Source: an uncultured Pseudoalteromonas sp.
GTDB taxonomy: Bacteria > Pseudomonadota > Gammaproteobacteria > Enterobacterales > Alteromonadaceae
Length of the DNA stretch: 64,000 nucleotides
Direction of reading: 5' to 3'
Assembly (NCBI GenBank): GCA_947493455.1
Contig: CANLRB010000003.1
Location: 1-64,000, forward strand
Positions within the stretch are counted from its first letter, which is position 1. Every line of letters starts with the position of its first letter. Positions 1 through 8,877 of the stretch are shown here, piece by piece. The translations under genes and the position numbers were made by a program. The notes below the pieces were generated by a model. The model had not been told where the DNA came from and made no database searches. It saw only the letters and a list, made by a program, of their open reading frames with translations.

Positions 1-288
1 TTAAACCTATTCAAGCCTCAGTCTTATTTTAAATCTTAATGAGTTCAGTTGGTTACCTCTTTATTAGATAGCGGCCTGTCACGCCGGGGGTCGCGGGTTC
101 GAGTCCCGGTAACGTAGCCATTTACTTCTTTATTTACAAGTCTGTTAGATAATTAATCCTCTAGTCTAAATTTTAAACCTATTCAAGCCTCAGTCTTATT
201 TTAAATCTTAATGAGTTCAGTTGGTTACCTCTTTATTAGATAGCGGCCTAACACGCCGGGGGTCGCGGGTTCGAGTCCCGGTAACGTA
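1..288. repeat. 172-bp tandem direct repeat carrying tRNA-like sequence
   Basis: Positions 1-116 recur at 173-288 with few changes, so the repeat period is 172 bases. Each unit has about 40 bases of AT-rich sequence, then a tRNA-Asp-like 3' part, then a spacer. The window begins inside or at the edge of the array, so more units, and possibly an intact tRNA-Asp gene, may lie upstream. The repeat probably arose by unequal recombination in a tRNA array; this is inference. Confidence 0.75.
41..120 (+). pseudogene. tRNA-Asp-like remnant (anticodon GTC)
   Basis: The anticodon arm (71-87, loop CTGTCAC, anticodon GTC at 78-80), variable region, T-arm with GGTTCGAGTCC and a terminal CCA (118-120) all match bacterial tRNA-Asp. 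The 5' half does not: GTTCAGTTGGTTA resembles a D-arm but is followed by about 15 unrelated bases, and no 7-base segment pairs with the 3' acceptor strand TAACGTA. It therefore cannot fold into a normal cloverleaf and is called a remnant. A real but highly divergent tRNA is unlikely. Confidence 0.6.
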
Positions 289-289
289 C
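213..289 (+). pseudogene. Second tRNA-Asp-like remnant (anticodon loop mutated to AAC)
   Basis: This is the second unit of the tandem repeat. Its T-arm and anticodon stem are unchanged, but the loop reads CTAACAC, so the anticodon triplet is AAC (250-252) instead of GTC. The 3' end reads ACCTA where the first copy has AGCCA, so the encoded CCA is lost. Both changes argue against function as a tRNA. Confidence 0.6.
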
Positions 290-319
290 CTAAACGCTTG
301 ATAGAAACTCTTTCAAATA

Positions 320-374
320 GGGTCAGAGTTAAATAACCCCTTTTTTGTCTTTGATCTGAAAGAGTTGTGACCCC
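320..374. repeat. Degenerate GGGTCAGAGT / GTGACCCC inverted element
   Basis: GGGTCAGAGTT (320-330) faces GTTGTGACCCC (364-374) in inverted orientation. The arms resemble those of the perfect palindrome at 48046-48085. It may be a decayed member of the same small REP-like family. Two copies are thin evidence. Confidence 0.35.
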
Positions 375-458
375 AAATAGCTTGAAATAAATAAGTTCAG
401 CTTGCCTTCAGTTTTAATCAATACAATTGTGCTCTCATTTTGTATCGCAGGTTGATTT

Positions 459-722
459 ATGAAAAAACGAATAGGTTGGAGTATTGCTGTAGCGGCAGTT
501 GTTGGTGTGATGTGGCCGATGGGGTTTGCAGTGGGCTACACCGTAAAAGAGCGCCAAATATGCCAAAAGGTGAAAGGGAACACGCCGTTATTTCGCTATA
601 CTGCTGGTGGCATTATGCGCGGTGAAAAAGCACAAGGCACGCTGCGTAGCTCCCTTTATGTCGATGGGCTAAAAAAAGGCATGCTATTTAGCCTCAAGCA
701 ATGCCATGAGAGTGTAAGTTAA
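459..722 (+). CDS. Small hypothetical membrane-anchored or secreted protein
   Basis: An 87-residue protein that I do not recognise. Residues 1-27 form a Lys/Arg-led hydrophobic segment (MKKRIGW then Ala/Val-rich), which suits an uncleaved anchor or a signal peptide. The rest is hydrophilic with two cysteines. The start at 459 is preceded by CAGGTTG. A longer overlapping frame from 440 was rejected as the weaker candidate. The stop overlaps the convergent DUF3307 gene by four bases. No function is proposed. Confidence 0.5.
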   Translation: MKKRIGWSIAVAAVVGVMWPMGFAVGYTVKERQICQKVKGNTPLFRYTAGGIMRGEKAQGTLRSSLYVDGLKKGMLFSLKQCHESVS

Positions 723-1462
723 CTGAGCGCTTTATAAGTGAGTGCGACCAGTATGGTCACGGCAAGGCTAATTAGACTGCCAAGTAATACGTACTCAGTG
801 AGCTTTTTTTCGCTTGACTGTTTTAGGTCGCCAAATCGAAATACTGTTTTTGCAGCCATGATAAGCGCAACACCTGAAAATTGGTCAAGCAGTAAAAAAG
901 TGAGCATCAAAAAGCGTTCTAATAGACCAATATGATGACCTGCCGATTGCAAACTGTCATCAGGACTAAAATTGTTGCTCCAATACTGTAATAACATTCG
1001 AATAAACACGGACGCCGGGTTAAGAATGATTAAGTACGCGAAGATTAGCAGCGCCGATTGATAGCTAAAAAGTGATGCTTGCCACTGTGCTAAATGGTGG
1101 TCACCATCGAACCAGAATATCCAAATAAGTAACAGCACCACTAAGTGTGCAATTTGATCAACTAAAAATGGCACGACGCCGTGACGCGTGTATGATTTTG
1201 CTAGATCAATTAAATAGTGGGTCATCGCAATGATAACTGCGCTGTACACGGCTATCGCATAATCCTGCCAGGCAAAAAACATTTCCCAAATAATCAAAAT
1301 GCCGAGTGAGATAACCCCATGAATGCCGCTATGGGCGATGAGTTGTTTCGCTTTGTAGTGGAGTGTATTTCTTGCTTGCACCCACGAGAATGGCTGTAAA
1401 TAAAAGTCAGCGACAATATGGCCTAAGATGAGTGTGAGTAGCAAAGTAAGGTTAGCGTCCAT
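719..1462 (-). CDS. DUF3307 family membrane protein
   Basis: A 247-residue polytopic membrane protein. The N-terminus (LILGHIVADFYLQP) matches my memory of the DUF3307 signature, a family of unknown function whose N-terminal motif carries His and Asp residues inside the membrane. Hydrophobic segments lie at about 1-20, 48-70, 75-95, 105-125, 140-160, 185-205 and 222-243. It overlaps the upstream satD gene by 11 bases, so the two are likely translated together. The family is often found beside SatD, and I infer a shared but unknown task. The operon is presumably controlled from the palindrome array at 2103-2176. Confidence 0.75.
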   Translation of the reverse strand: MDANLTLLLTLILGHIVADFYLQPFSWVQARNTLHYKAKQLIAHSGIHGVISLGILIIWEMFFAWQDYAIAVYSAVIIAMTHYLIDLAKSYTRHGVVPFLVDQIAHLVVLLLIWIFWFDGDHHLAQWQASLFSYQSALLIFAYLIILNPASVFIRMLLQYWSNNFSPDDSLQSAGHHIGLLERFLMLTFLLLDQFSGVALIMAAKTVFRFGDLKQSSEKKLTEYVLLGSLISLAVTILVALTYKALS

Positions 1463-2084
1463 AAAATTCGTCCTTAATCGCCTGTGTTAGCTGGTGGCAA
1501 AATGCTATTTGTGTAGTGTAATTTGCTTGGCCTAATAATTTAGTTACGTTAACGCGTGAGCTTTTTAGCGTACTGGCTATTTGCTGATGAGACAAATTTG
1601 GCGCGCTGATAAACAAATAAAGTGCGGCCGCTTGTTTGGCAGTGAGTTTGGTAAGCAAAATATCGGAAAATTCGATAAGCAGGCCATATTGGCTATTAAA
1701 TTGGTTATTCGTTGTCGTAAGCATTAAATGGCGCGCTTGCATTTTATCTAACTGGTGCCCGGATAAAGTGAATGCAGTGCCGGTGCTGGTGTTGATTGAT
1801 TGACCTGTGTACGTTACATCACCAATACCAATTGAAATGCGGCAATCAAAGCCGTGCTGTTTGAGCTTTAACCTGATCAGCAGCGCTACTTGAATGCAAT
1901 TTTGCAGTTGCTCTAGCTTGAGCTGAAACGAGTCACCGCGAAAGACCTCAAAGTGTGCTCCATAGTGTTTTGATAAATGGGACAATTCTTCTTGCAAAAT
2001 GGTGAGCATATTTGCATAGTGGCTTTTCTCTAATTGCTGTGATTTTACAATATCACCACTGAGTACAGCATAATAAGGTGTCAT
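1452..2084 (-). CDS. SatD family protein with C-terminal helix-turn-helix
   Basis: A 210-residue protein starting MTPYYAVLSGDIVKS, the typical SatD opening. Residues about 1-130 form an alpha/beta domain that resembles nucleotidyl-cyclase-like folds (FRGDSFQLKL, SIGIGDVTY). Residues about 150-190 contain LSHQQIASTLKSSRVNVTKLL, which reads as a helix-turn-helix. The family is named after a streptococcal acid-tolerance locus and its biochemistry is unsettled. It is the first gene of a pair with DUF3307. The HTH makes SatD itself a candidate for binding the three operators directly upstream; that link is inference. Confidence 0.75.
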   Translation of the reverse strand: MTPYYAVLSGDIVKSQQLEKSHYANMLTILQEELSHLSKHYGAHFEVFRGDSFQLKLEQLQNCIQVALLIRLKLKQHGFDCRISIGIGDVTYTGQSINTSTGTAFTLSGHQLDKMQARHLMLTTTNNQFNSQYGLLIEFSDILLTKLTAKQAAALYLFISAPNLSHQQIASTLKSSRVNVTKLLGQANYTTQIAFCHQLTQAIKDEFYGR

Positions 2085-2102
2085 AGCATACCTTTGATAT
2101 AT

Positions 2103-2176
2103 GTAACCAAAATAAGTTACTTTTTCTCAAGTAACCAAATTCGGTTACTTTTTATAATGTAACTAATTTAAGTTAC
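2103..2176. promoter_or_regulatory. Three 18-bp palindromic operators at exact 28-bp spacing
   Basis: The pattern GTAAC-N8-GTTAC occurs at 2103-2120, 2131-2148 and 2159-2176, so the starts are exactly 28 bases apart. A perfect TATAAT (2153-2158) lies between sites 2 and 3 and could serve the rightward ABC genes. Site 2 would then cover the -35 region and site 3 the transcription start. The array sits between divergent satD and the ABC ATPase gene and could control both. SatD, through its HTH, is one candidate ligand; a GntR-type regulator encoded elsewhere is another. Confidence 0.7.
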
Positions 2177-2223
2177 ATATAAAGAAAATTCAAGAAAATA
2201 AGATCATTAAAACAGGAGTCTCA

Positions 2224-2820
2224 ATGATCAAGGTCACCAAACTTGCAAAGCGCTTTTATAATAAAAATGTTTTTTATAATTACGATATTCTCATTGATGA
2301 AGAGCGAGTATGTTTAACAGGCGTTAACGGCCAAGGTAAAACAACACTTTTTTGTGTTCTTGCGGGTATAGAGTCAGTTAACAGTGGGCAAATTGAGCTA
2401 AACGGCGACGCGTTTTCTGATTTTTCGACACTCACCGAACACGTGGCACTTGCGTCTGACAAAATTCCCTTTCCAGAGTTTTTAACCGCACACCAAATTA
2501 TTGAGCTAGTACAAACAAGTTGGCAGTGCGACTGGCCAACGGCTCTGATTGAAAAATTTAATTTTGAGCAACAATTAAGCACACTTTATCGCGACCTCTC
2601 AAGCGGCAATTGCAAAAAGTTACAGCTGATATGTGCTTTTTTGCGTAATACACCAATTCTATTACTTGATGAACCAACGGCGGCGCTTGAACACGGCGCT
2701 TATCAAACCGTGGTCGAGTTAATTGAGAACTACCCAGGGCAGGTTGTGATCACGTGCCATGAACCGCAGTTGTTTGTAGAGAACGGCTTTAAACTACAGG
2801 CTTTAAACAATGAACTATAA
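2224..2820 (+). CDS. ABC transporter ATP-binding protein
   Basis: A 198-residue ABC ATPase. Walker A is GVNGQGKTT (about residues 33-41), the signature region is LSSGNCKKLQL (about 127-137), and Walker B is ILLLDEPTAALE (about 145-156), followed by an H-loop in VVITCHEP. At just under 200 residues it is short, as in small export-type or CcmA-like ATPases. The start follows ACAGGAGTCTCA. It overlaps the downstream membrane gene by 11 bases and probably energises it. Substrate unknown. Confidence 0.85.
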   Translation: MIKVTKLAKRFYNKNVFYNYDILIDEERVCLTGVNGQGKTTLFCVLAGIESVNSGQIELNGDAFSDFSTLTEHVALASDKIPFPEFLTAHQIIELVQTSWQCDWPTALIEKFNFEQQLSTLYRDLSSGNCKKLQLICAFLRNTPILLLDEPTAALEHGAYQTVVELIENYPGQVVITCHEPQLFVENGFKLQALNNEL

Positions 2821-3898
2821 AGCCTTTTTTAACTACCGCGCAAATGCATATCAAACACAGTTAAAAGAAGTACTCGCCCAGCTTCAAAAGCTCAGTGTTA
2901 TGCTTATGGCCTTTATGTACACTGCATTTCCGGCACTTATTTTATTTATATTTTTAGCGTTAGGGCAGCTAGTCAGCTTAAAGAACGATAATGCCGTTGA
3001 AATAGGTGTACTCTTGCTGTTGATCCAGAGCATTCTATTACAGAGTTTCAGCACCGCGATACTAGATAGTAACCACCGCCAATTTCAATATTCGCTGTTA
3101 GCCAAACGATTTTACGTTGTATTGGCAGATATTCCGCTGTTAGTGATAAGTCATATCATCTTAATAATGTCGCTGGTGCTTGCGCTAAGCATGGGGTTAT
3201 CAAAACTCTTACTGGCACCTCATTTTATTGTTTTTATCGCCGTACAGCTCGTTTCAGCCATTGCTATGCTCTATCGCCCGCATAACCTGTTCTTTTATTT
3301 GGTTTGTGTCATTGCCACACTGCTTATCGCCGATATGGTATCGGTACTTGGCGTATTTTCAATATGGCTTGCTTTGTGTTTACTCTTTGCGTTGCCGCGT
3401 ATTGGCAAAGAAGCAACACCATTAATCAATAATGCGTGGGGTTTTTGGCTGTCACTTAATTGGAAGCATCGCGCGTTAAGTGAATGGCGTATTTATTTTG
3501 TGGTTATCGTTTTATTTTGCGGCGTGCTCACGCTAAATCAACGTCCTGATTTAGAATTTGCGATAGCACTTTTTTGCGCCATCTTTTTTATGCTGGTAAC
3601 AACCAGTATTCAAATAAAGCAAACTGAACTGGCAAACCATTATGCACTTTGGTTTAACACCTTAAAAAATCGAGATGAGTTTTTTCGTGGTCAATATTTG
3701 GCAAGCGCTATTCATTCGATTGCGGCAGTACTGCTGCTGACGATTATTTATTTTAATGTGTTTTTTATGGTGAGCTATTTATTGGCAAGTGCTGCAATTA
3801 CGTTTGCGGTAAAAAGAAAGCCAACACATTTTGCGTTGGCTTGGTTTGTTGTGTCAGGGGTAATGTGTTTAGTTAATTATGCAGCGTGGCTACTTTGA
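2810..3898 (+). CDS. Multi-spanning membrane protein, likely ABC permease partner
   Basis: A 362-residue integral membrane protein with about ten hydrophobic segments and no large soluble domain. It starts inside the end of the ATPase gene, so it is most likely the permease of the same transporter. I do not recognise a named permease family with certainty; it may belong to a DUF found in Alteromonadales. Its last 22 bases overlap the convergent fadE gene, and a terminator for fadE lies inside its reading frame at 3818-3842. Confidence 0.65.
   Translation: MNYKAFFNYRANAYQTQLKEVLAQLQKLSVMLMAFMYTAFPALILFIFLALGQLVSLKNDNAVEIGVLLLLIQSILLQSFSTAILDSNHRQFQYSLLAKRFYVVLADIPLLVISHIILIMSLVLALSMGLSKLLLAPHFIVFIAVQLVSAIAMLYRPHNLFFYLVCVIATLLIADMVSVLGVFSIWLALCLLFALPRIGKEATPLINNAWGFWLSLNWKHRALSEWRIYFVVIVLFCGVLTLNQRPDLEFAIALFCAIFFMLVTTSIQIKQTELANHYALWFNTLKNRDEFFRGQYLASAIHSIAAVLLLTIIYFNVFFMVSYLLASAAITFAVKRKPTHFALAWFVVSGVMCLVNYAAWLL
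3805..3842 (-). terminator. Rho-independent terminator of fadE, embedded in the facing gene
   Basis: AAGCCAAC (3818-3825) pairs with GTTGGCTT (3835-3842) around a 9-base loop. Read on the minus strand, the stem is followed by TTTCTTTTTA. It sits just past the fadE stop but inside the 3' part of the convergent membrane-protein gene. Confidence 0.6.
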
Positions 3899-6360
3899 TT
3901 ATTTTGCGCTGCTTTTCCTGCAAGTAAATCAGCAGGGTCAAAGTCATCCACGTTAATTACGTCAAGTCGAGCGCGCTCTGCTTGGCGTAATTGCTCCGCT
4001 TCAGTTTCGCTAATTGCGTTCAACTCAAGTCCCATTTCAGCTACTTTGTCAAGTGCAAAGAAAGGTAGTTTTAAGCCTTTAGCACGACAAACTTTGTCAA
4101 AAATAGGCTCAACCGCAAGAATGTCTTTTAACGTTTGCTCTTGGCGACCAATTAAGTTTAACGGCTCGTCCGTCACATAAATATTATGTGCTAAGCGGTC
4201 ACGTGTTTCACTGGGCAGTTGTAAAATACGTGCTACTTTTTGCTCTAGCTTATCGGTTGGTTTACGAATAGGGCGACCCCAAGGGAATAAAACCACTTTA
4301 AGTAAACCGCGCAGTGGTGCAAACGGCATGTTGTTAATTAAGTCGGCTAGCGCGCGCTGACAAAGGTAAAGATGGTCTTGGCAGCTCCATTGTACAAGTG
4401 CAAAGTCTTCTTTTTTACGGCCTTCATCGTTATAACGCTTAAGCGTTGCTGATACCAAGTACAGGTAGCTTAGTAAATCACCAAGGCGCGCTGAGATACG
4501 CTCTTTACGCTTAAGTGAGCCACCAAATACTGCCATACAAATGTCTGACATAAGTGCCAATGATGCACTGTAGCGTGTTGCAGTACGGTAAAATAAGGCT
4601 GTTTCATCGTTATACGGTGTTTTTGTAAAACGTGCCCCAGTTAGAGCAAGCCAGAATGTACGCGTAAAGTTTGAAATCGTAAAGCCAATATGACCTGTTA
4701 ATGACTTATCAAATAGGTCAAGCGCTTCGTCTTTGTTTTCGATTTGACATGCTTCCAGCTCATTAAGTACAAACGGATGACAACGAATCGCACCTTGACC
4801 GTAAATAATCATGTTACGAGTCAAAATATTTGCGCCTTCTACCGTAATCGCAATCGGGGCACCTTGGTAACCACGACCTAAATAGTTATTTGGGCCTAAG
4901 CAAATACCTTTACCACCATGAATATCCATCGCGTGCTTAGTGCTATCGCGCATTTGTTCAGTTAAATGGTATTTTAAAATTGCCGATATAACCGACGGTT
5001 TTTCGCCTAAATCTACGGCACCTGTCGATAAGCTAACCGCTGCGTCTGAGCTATAAGCGTAGCCTCCGAGTTTTGCTAATGGCTCTTCAATGCCTTCCAT
5101 TTTACCAATAGGAAGTCTGAATTGGCGGCGAATGCGGCTGTATGAACCACTTGCTAGTGCTAATGTTTTGATGCCGCCGGCAGAGTTTGACGGCAGCGTA
5201 ATAGCACGGCCCACCGATAAACACTCAACTAGCATGCGCCAGCCTTGACCGGCCATTTTTGCACCACCAATAATAAAGTCAATTGGTACAAATACATCTT
5301 TACCGCGCGTTGGACCATTTTGAAACGGCACATTAAGCGGGAAGTGACGGCGACCAGTTTCAACTCCCGGGGTATCGGTTGGAATGAGTGCACAGGTAAT
5401 GCCAAGCTCTTCTTGATCGCCAAGTAAGCCATCAGGATCACGTAACTTAAATGCAAGGCCAAGTACTGTCGCAATTGGTGCGAGCGTGATATAGCGCTTG
5501 TTCCAAGTAAGGCGCATACCTAATACTTCTTCACCTTGCCATTCGCCTTTACAAACAATACCAAAGTCAGGAATTGAACTGGCGTCAGAGCCTGCTTCAG
5601 GTGAGGTTAATGCAAAGCAGGGGATTTCATCGCCTTTTGCTAAACGCGGTAAGTAGTGGTCTTTTTGGTCTTTTGTACCATAGTGTTGCAGTAATTCACC
5701 CGGGCCGAGTGAGTTAGGTACACCGACAGTCGACGCCAGTAACGTTGACTTAGAAGTTAGTTTTTGTAGTACACACGACTGCGCAAATGCTGAAAACTCA
5801 AGGCCGCCATATTCTTTTTTAATGATCATGGCAAAGAACTTGTTATCTTTTAAGTATTGCCACACTGGCTCGGGTAGGTCTGTGAGTTCGTGCGTTGCTT
5901 CCCAATCGTCAAGCATGCCACACACAGTTTCGACTGGGCCATCAATAAAGGCTTGTTCTTCAGCACTTAAGCGCGGTACCGGGTACTGGTGTAGTTTATT
6001 CCAGTTTGGGTTACCGCAAAAAAGATCAGCTTCCCACCAAGTAGTACCTGCGTCGATGGCTGACTTTTCAGTGTCACTCATGGTTGGCGTAATTTTTTTG
6101 AACGCTTTAAAAATAGGTTCAACAATATACTGTTTACGAATACCGCTCATTGAAAGCGGCAGCGCAACGGCTAAGAAGATCAACCAGCTTAAGGTTGAAA
6201 ACGCACCCATAAAGGTGCCTACGACCAAAATTCCGGCTGTAATTGATAAGTGGGTGTTCCAATTTGCTCTGTGATAGCTAGCAATAGCTAAACATAGCAG
6301 CAAACCCAGTACAAATATGATTGTCATGATTATTGTTCCTTGTAAGAGGTCTGACCACAT
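3877..6360 (-). CDS. fadE: Acyl-CoA dehydrogenase FadE
   Basis: An 827-residue protein close to E. coli FadE (814). FadE carries out the first, FAD-dependent step of beta-oxidation, making trans-2-enoyl-CoA from acyl-CoA. Two hydrophobic segments (about 8-28 and 35-72) precede the acyl-CoA dehydrogenase core. Core signatures are [15 protein letters not shown], the hydride-transfer region [19 protein letters not shown] and [18 protein letters not shown], which are typical of this long FadE class. It is monocistronic. The intergenic region to the divergent amidotransferase gene shows no obvious FadR or PsrA site to my eye. Confidence 0.93.
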   Translation of the reverse strand: MWSDLLQGTIIMTIIFVLGLLLCLAIASYHRANWNTHLSITAGILVVGTFMGAFSTLSWLIFLAVALPLSMSGIRKQYIVEPIFKAFKKITPTMSDTEKSAIDAGTTWWEADLFCGNPNWNKLHQYPVPRLSAEEQAFIDGPVETVCGMLDDWEATHELTDLPEPVWQYLKDNKFFAMIIKKEYGGLEFSAFAQSCVLQKLTSKSTLLASTVGVPNSLGPGELLQHYGTKDQKDHYLPRLAKGDEIPCFALTSPEAGSDASSIPDFGIVCKGEWQGEEVLGMRLTWNKRYITLAPIATVLGLAFKLRDPDGLLGDQEELGITCALIPTDTPGVETGRRHFPLNVPFQNGPTRGKDVFVPIDFIIGGAKMAGQGWRMLVECLSVGRAITLPSNSAGGIKTLALASGSYSRIRRQFRLPIGKMEGIEEPLAKLGGYAYSSDAAVSLSTGAVDLGEKPSVISAILKYHLTEQMRDSTKHAMDIHGGKGICLGPNNYLGRGYQGAPIAITVEGANILTRNMIIYGQGAIRCHPFVLNELEACQIENKDEALDLFDKSLTGHIGFTISNFTRTFWLALTGARFTKTPYNDETALFYRTATRYSASLALMSDICMAVFGGSLKRKERISARLGDLLSYLYLVSATLKRYNDEGRKKEDFALVQWSCQDHLYLCQRALADLINNMPFAPLRGLLKVVLFPWGRPIRKPTDKLEQKVARILQLPSETRDRLAHNIYVTDEPLNLIGRQEQTLKDILAVEPIFDKVCRAKGLKLPFFALDKVAEMGLELNAISETEAEQLRQAERARLDVINVDDFDPADLLAGKAAQNNQSSHAA

Positions 6361-6527
6361 CTATAATGTAAGAGTAGCGGTTCACGCCCTCGGTTGCAAG
6401 CGACTGTGTTTATTTCGCCGTATATTGCTTTAATTTTAGTAAAAGATTGTGAACATTGATCTAAACTCTGGTGGCAAATTTTTTGATGCGCTACACTGCC
6501 ACCATCACTATTTAAACGGGATAACCT

Positions 6528-7298
6528 ATGTGCGAGTTATTGGGCATGTCGGCCAATGTGCCTACCGATATTTGTTTTAGTTTTACAGGCTTATTAGAGC
6601 GCGGTGGCAATACCGGTCCGCATAAAGACGGCTGGGGTATTACCTTTTATGAAGGAAAAGGGTGTCGTACGTTTAAAGACCCAGAGCCGAGCTGCCAGTC
6701 TGAAATCGCAAAACTTGTGCGCGCATACCCAATAAAAAGCTGTTCGGTGATAAGCCATATTCGCCAAGCCAATCGTGGGCGTGTATGCCTTGAAAATACG
6801 CACCCATTTACCCGTGAGTTATGGGGCCGCGAAATCACCTATGCGCATAATGGGCAGTTATCTAACTATCAAGATTTAAAGCCAGATTTTTATAAACCAG
6901 TTGGCAATACCGACAGCGAACTTGCATTTTGTTGGATTTTGGATGAAATCCGTAAAAAGTACCCTAAAAAGCCATCAAACATGCAAACTGTGTTTCGATA
7001 TGCTGCAAAATTAGCTGATAATTTACGGGCAAAAGGCGTATTTAATATGCTGCTGAGCGACGGTGTTTATGTGCTGGCCTATTGCACTAATAATTTACAT
7101 TGGATCACCCGCCGTGCACCCTTTGGCGAAGCGAGACTAATTGATGCTGATTTAATTGTCGATTTTAAAAAAGAAACCACGCAAAATGATATTGTGACCG
7201 TTATCGCAACGCGCCCGCTCACTGATAACGAAACCTGGCACAAATTAGAACCCGGTGAATATAAACTATTTAAACTTGGCGAATGTGTTGCACCTTAA
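6528..7298 (+). CDS. Class II glutamine amidotransferase, YafJ-like
   Basis: A 256-residue protein with an N-terminal MCELLGMSAN. After Met removal, Cys2 would be the Ntn nucleophile of a class II glutamine amidotransferase. Other family motifs are HKDGWGITFYEG, SHIRQANRG and HPFTRELWGREITYAHNGQL. Length and motifs match the stand-alone YafJ/YafS-type family, which has no synthase domain and no clearly established substrate. It has its own start with no operon partner close by. Confidence 0.88.
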   Translation: MCELLGMSANVPTDICFSFTGLLERGGNTGPHKDGWGITFYEGKGCRTFKDPEPSCQSEIAKLVRAYPIKSCSVISHIRQANRGRVCLENTHPFTRELWGREITYAHNGQLSNYQDLKPDFYKPVGNTDSELAFCWILDEIRKKYPKKPSNMQTVFRYAAKLADNLRAKGVFNMLLSDGVYVLAYCTNNLHWITRRAPFGEARLIDADLIVDFKKETTQNDIVTVIATRPLTDNETWHKLEPGEYKLFKLGECVAP

Positions 7299-7395
7299 TA
7301 TTGAATTAGGTTTTTGAATCAATCTTTTTTAATACTCCGTAATGCGTTTTTGTTGGCTAGTATCATTTTTGATATTAACTCAAGGAAAAGGCATT

Positions 7396-7737
7396 ATGGA
7401 AATACTCTCGCCACGTGCAACAAGCACGCACACATCACCCTATAAGCTTATTGAAATCAATGTAAATAGCGGGCAAGAAGTCAGTCATCAACAAAAAGTA
7501 TGTTTACTTGCAAGCAACAATGTTGTGTTTGAAGTTGTGGCACCTAAACATGGTATTATTTACGACTTTCAATACCAACTCGGGGATACTGTAAAACCCG
7601 AAACTGTGATGATGTTAATACGCGATAAAAGTCCATACGAAATACCCACCCCAAAAAAGTTGAGCTTAGCAGAAGAAGTGACTTTTCTAAGAGAAGAAAA
7701 CTTTCGTTTGCAGCAGCTTTTAGACACCCTTTATTAA
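7396..7737 (+). CDS. Stand-alone lipoyl/biotinyl-like domain protein without the modified lysine
   Basis: A 113-residue protein. Residues about 13-78 look like a biotinyl/lipoyl hammerhead: VNSGQEVSHQQKVCLL, then NNVVFEVVAPKHGII, then YQLGDTVKPETVMMLI. The position that holds the modified Lys in real carriers (EAMKM or ETDKV) reads ASNNV, so it should not be lipoylated or biotinylated. The C-terminal 25 residues (AEEVTFLREENFRLQQLL) look like a short coiled coil. The start at 7396 is chosen because AAGGAAAAG precedes it; the frame is open back to 7342. It could be a scaffold or a membrane-fusion-like adaptor. Function unknown. Confidence 0.6.
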   Translation: MEILSPRATSTHTSPYKLIEINVNSGQEVSHQQKVCLLASNNVVFEVVAPKHGIIYDFQYQLGDTVKPETVMMLIRDKSPYEIPTPKKLSLAEEVTFLREENFRLQQLLDTLY

Positions 7738-7891
7738 AAGAAAGAGTTAAAAAAGTACTAAAAGAAAGTAGTGGCACTGTTAATTAAGTTGATGTGTTTA
7801 ATTAAATAGTTATGAAATACAAGGCCAAGGCCGCTATTTATATGATATAAACAAGGTTAATTGAACCACTATCAAAAACTTAATTAGAACT

Positions 7892-8419
7892 ATGATAACT
7901 CTGCGCGAACCGGCAATAAGCGATGCTGATGATCTCGTTTTGGCGATGAATAACAAGGCAGTTACACGCTATTTGTCGTCTCGCATTCCCTCACCTTATA
8001 CCGAGCAAGATGCAACATGCTGGCTGAGCGAGGGCTGTGCTGCCAACGCTATTAATAAAGTGATTGAGTTTAATGGAAAATTTGCCGGTGTGATTGGTGT
8101 TTATACGCAGCAAGGCGAATATGCTCACAGTGCAGAGCTTGGCTATTGGGTGATGCCAGAACTTTGGCAAAAAGGCGTTGCAACCAGTGCGATTAATGCC
8201 TTTGTCACGTATTTATTTACACATACTCATATTTCGCGCATTTTTAACCCTGTAACACAAGCGAATAGGGCATCTATTCGTGTACTTGAAAAAAACGGTT
8301 TTACTCTAGAAGGGATTATGAAAAACGCAGTGTGTGTGAATGGTCACTACGATGATGAGCATCTGTACGCAAAACTAAAAACTAAAACTAAAATGAACGA
8401 GGAAGGTACCGATGGCTGA
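7892..8419 (+). CDS. GNAT family N-acetyltransferase (RimJ/RimL-like)
   Basis: A 175-residue acetyltransferase of the RimJ/RimL type. It has an N-terminal MITLREPAISDADDLV, the acetyl-CoA region ELGYWVMPELWQKGVATSAI, and the C-terminal NRASIRVLEKNGFTLEG. These enzymes acetylate protein N-termini, amino acids or small amines; the substrate cannot be told here. It overlaps the cupin gene by eight bases, so the two are probably co-translated. Confidence 0.85.
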   Translation: MITLREPAISDADDLVLAMNNKAVTRYLSSRIPSPYTEQDATCWLSEGCAANAINKVIEFNGKFAGVIGVYTQQGEYAHSAELGYWVMPELWQKGVATSAINAFVTYLFTHTHISRIFNPVTQANRASIRVLEKNGFTLEGIMKNAVCVNGHYDDEHLYAKLKTKTKMNEEGTDG

Positions 8420-8726
8420 TAATCTACTCGCCAATTTGCCCGCAGACTTAAGCGAAGAAGTGTTTGAAGACATTATAATGTCAAAACATGTGCGTATTGA
8501 ACGCATTATATCAAAAGGCCATTTTTCACCTGAAAGTGGTTGGTACGACCAAGATGAAAATGAATGGGTGATGGTACTGAGTGGTTTTGGTGTACTCGAA
8601 TTTGACGACGGGCGAATAGAGCGCTTAGAACAAGGAGACTACATTAATATTCCCGCGCACCAAAAACATAAAGTAATTGAAACCGCAGCCGATGAAGCAA
8701 CGGTTTGGCTGGCGGTTTTTTACTAA
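8412..8726 (+). CDS. Small cupin-domain protein
   Basis: A 104-residue single-cupin protein. The fold shows as ISKGHFSPESGWYDQDENEWVMVLSG, LEFDDGRIERLEQGDYINIP and AHQKHKVIET. The usual metal ligands of cupin motif 1 are reduced, but the His residues of motif 2 are present. It is coupled to the GNAT gene by an overlap. Its last codons and 3' flank (8691-8755) are part of a 65-bp sequence repeated exactly at 10079-10143. Confidence 0.75.
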   Translation: MADNLLANLPADLSEEVFEDIIMSKHVRIERIISKGHFSPESGWYDQDENEWVMVLSGFGVLEFDDGRIERLEQGDYINIPAHQKHKVIETAADEATVWLAVFY

Positions 8727-8755
8727 CCAGCCGCGCTTTGTTTACTCTTTAAGAA
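8691..8755. repeat. Left copy of a perfect 65-bp direct repeat
   Basis: This segment covers the last 12 codons of the cupin gene, including its stop, and 29 bases beyond. The same 65 bases occur at 10079-10143. Similarity continues imperfectly beyond it (8756-8806 against 10144-10180, including AGGTTTGCATATAAAGCGT in both). Confidence 0.9.
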
Positions 8756-8877
8756 CAGTTAAAGCGCGATTAAGCTTTGCATATTAAGGTTTGCATATAA
8801 AGCGTCACCGTTTTTCTCTTTTTTTCAAAAAAGCCTTCAAAAAACTCTTCACAAAACTACGACATCTTTTCAATTAA

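Noticed and set aside
440-625. A 61-residue frame overlapping the small gene at 459
   Set aside because: It is rich in Cys, Trp and Arg as expected of an out-of-frame reading. The 459 frame has a plausible signal segment and a better start.
5822-6274. A 150-residue open frame on the plus strand inside fadE
   Set aside because: It lies opposite conserved FadE coding sequence and shows no recognisable domain.
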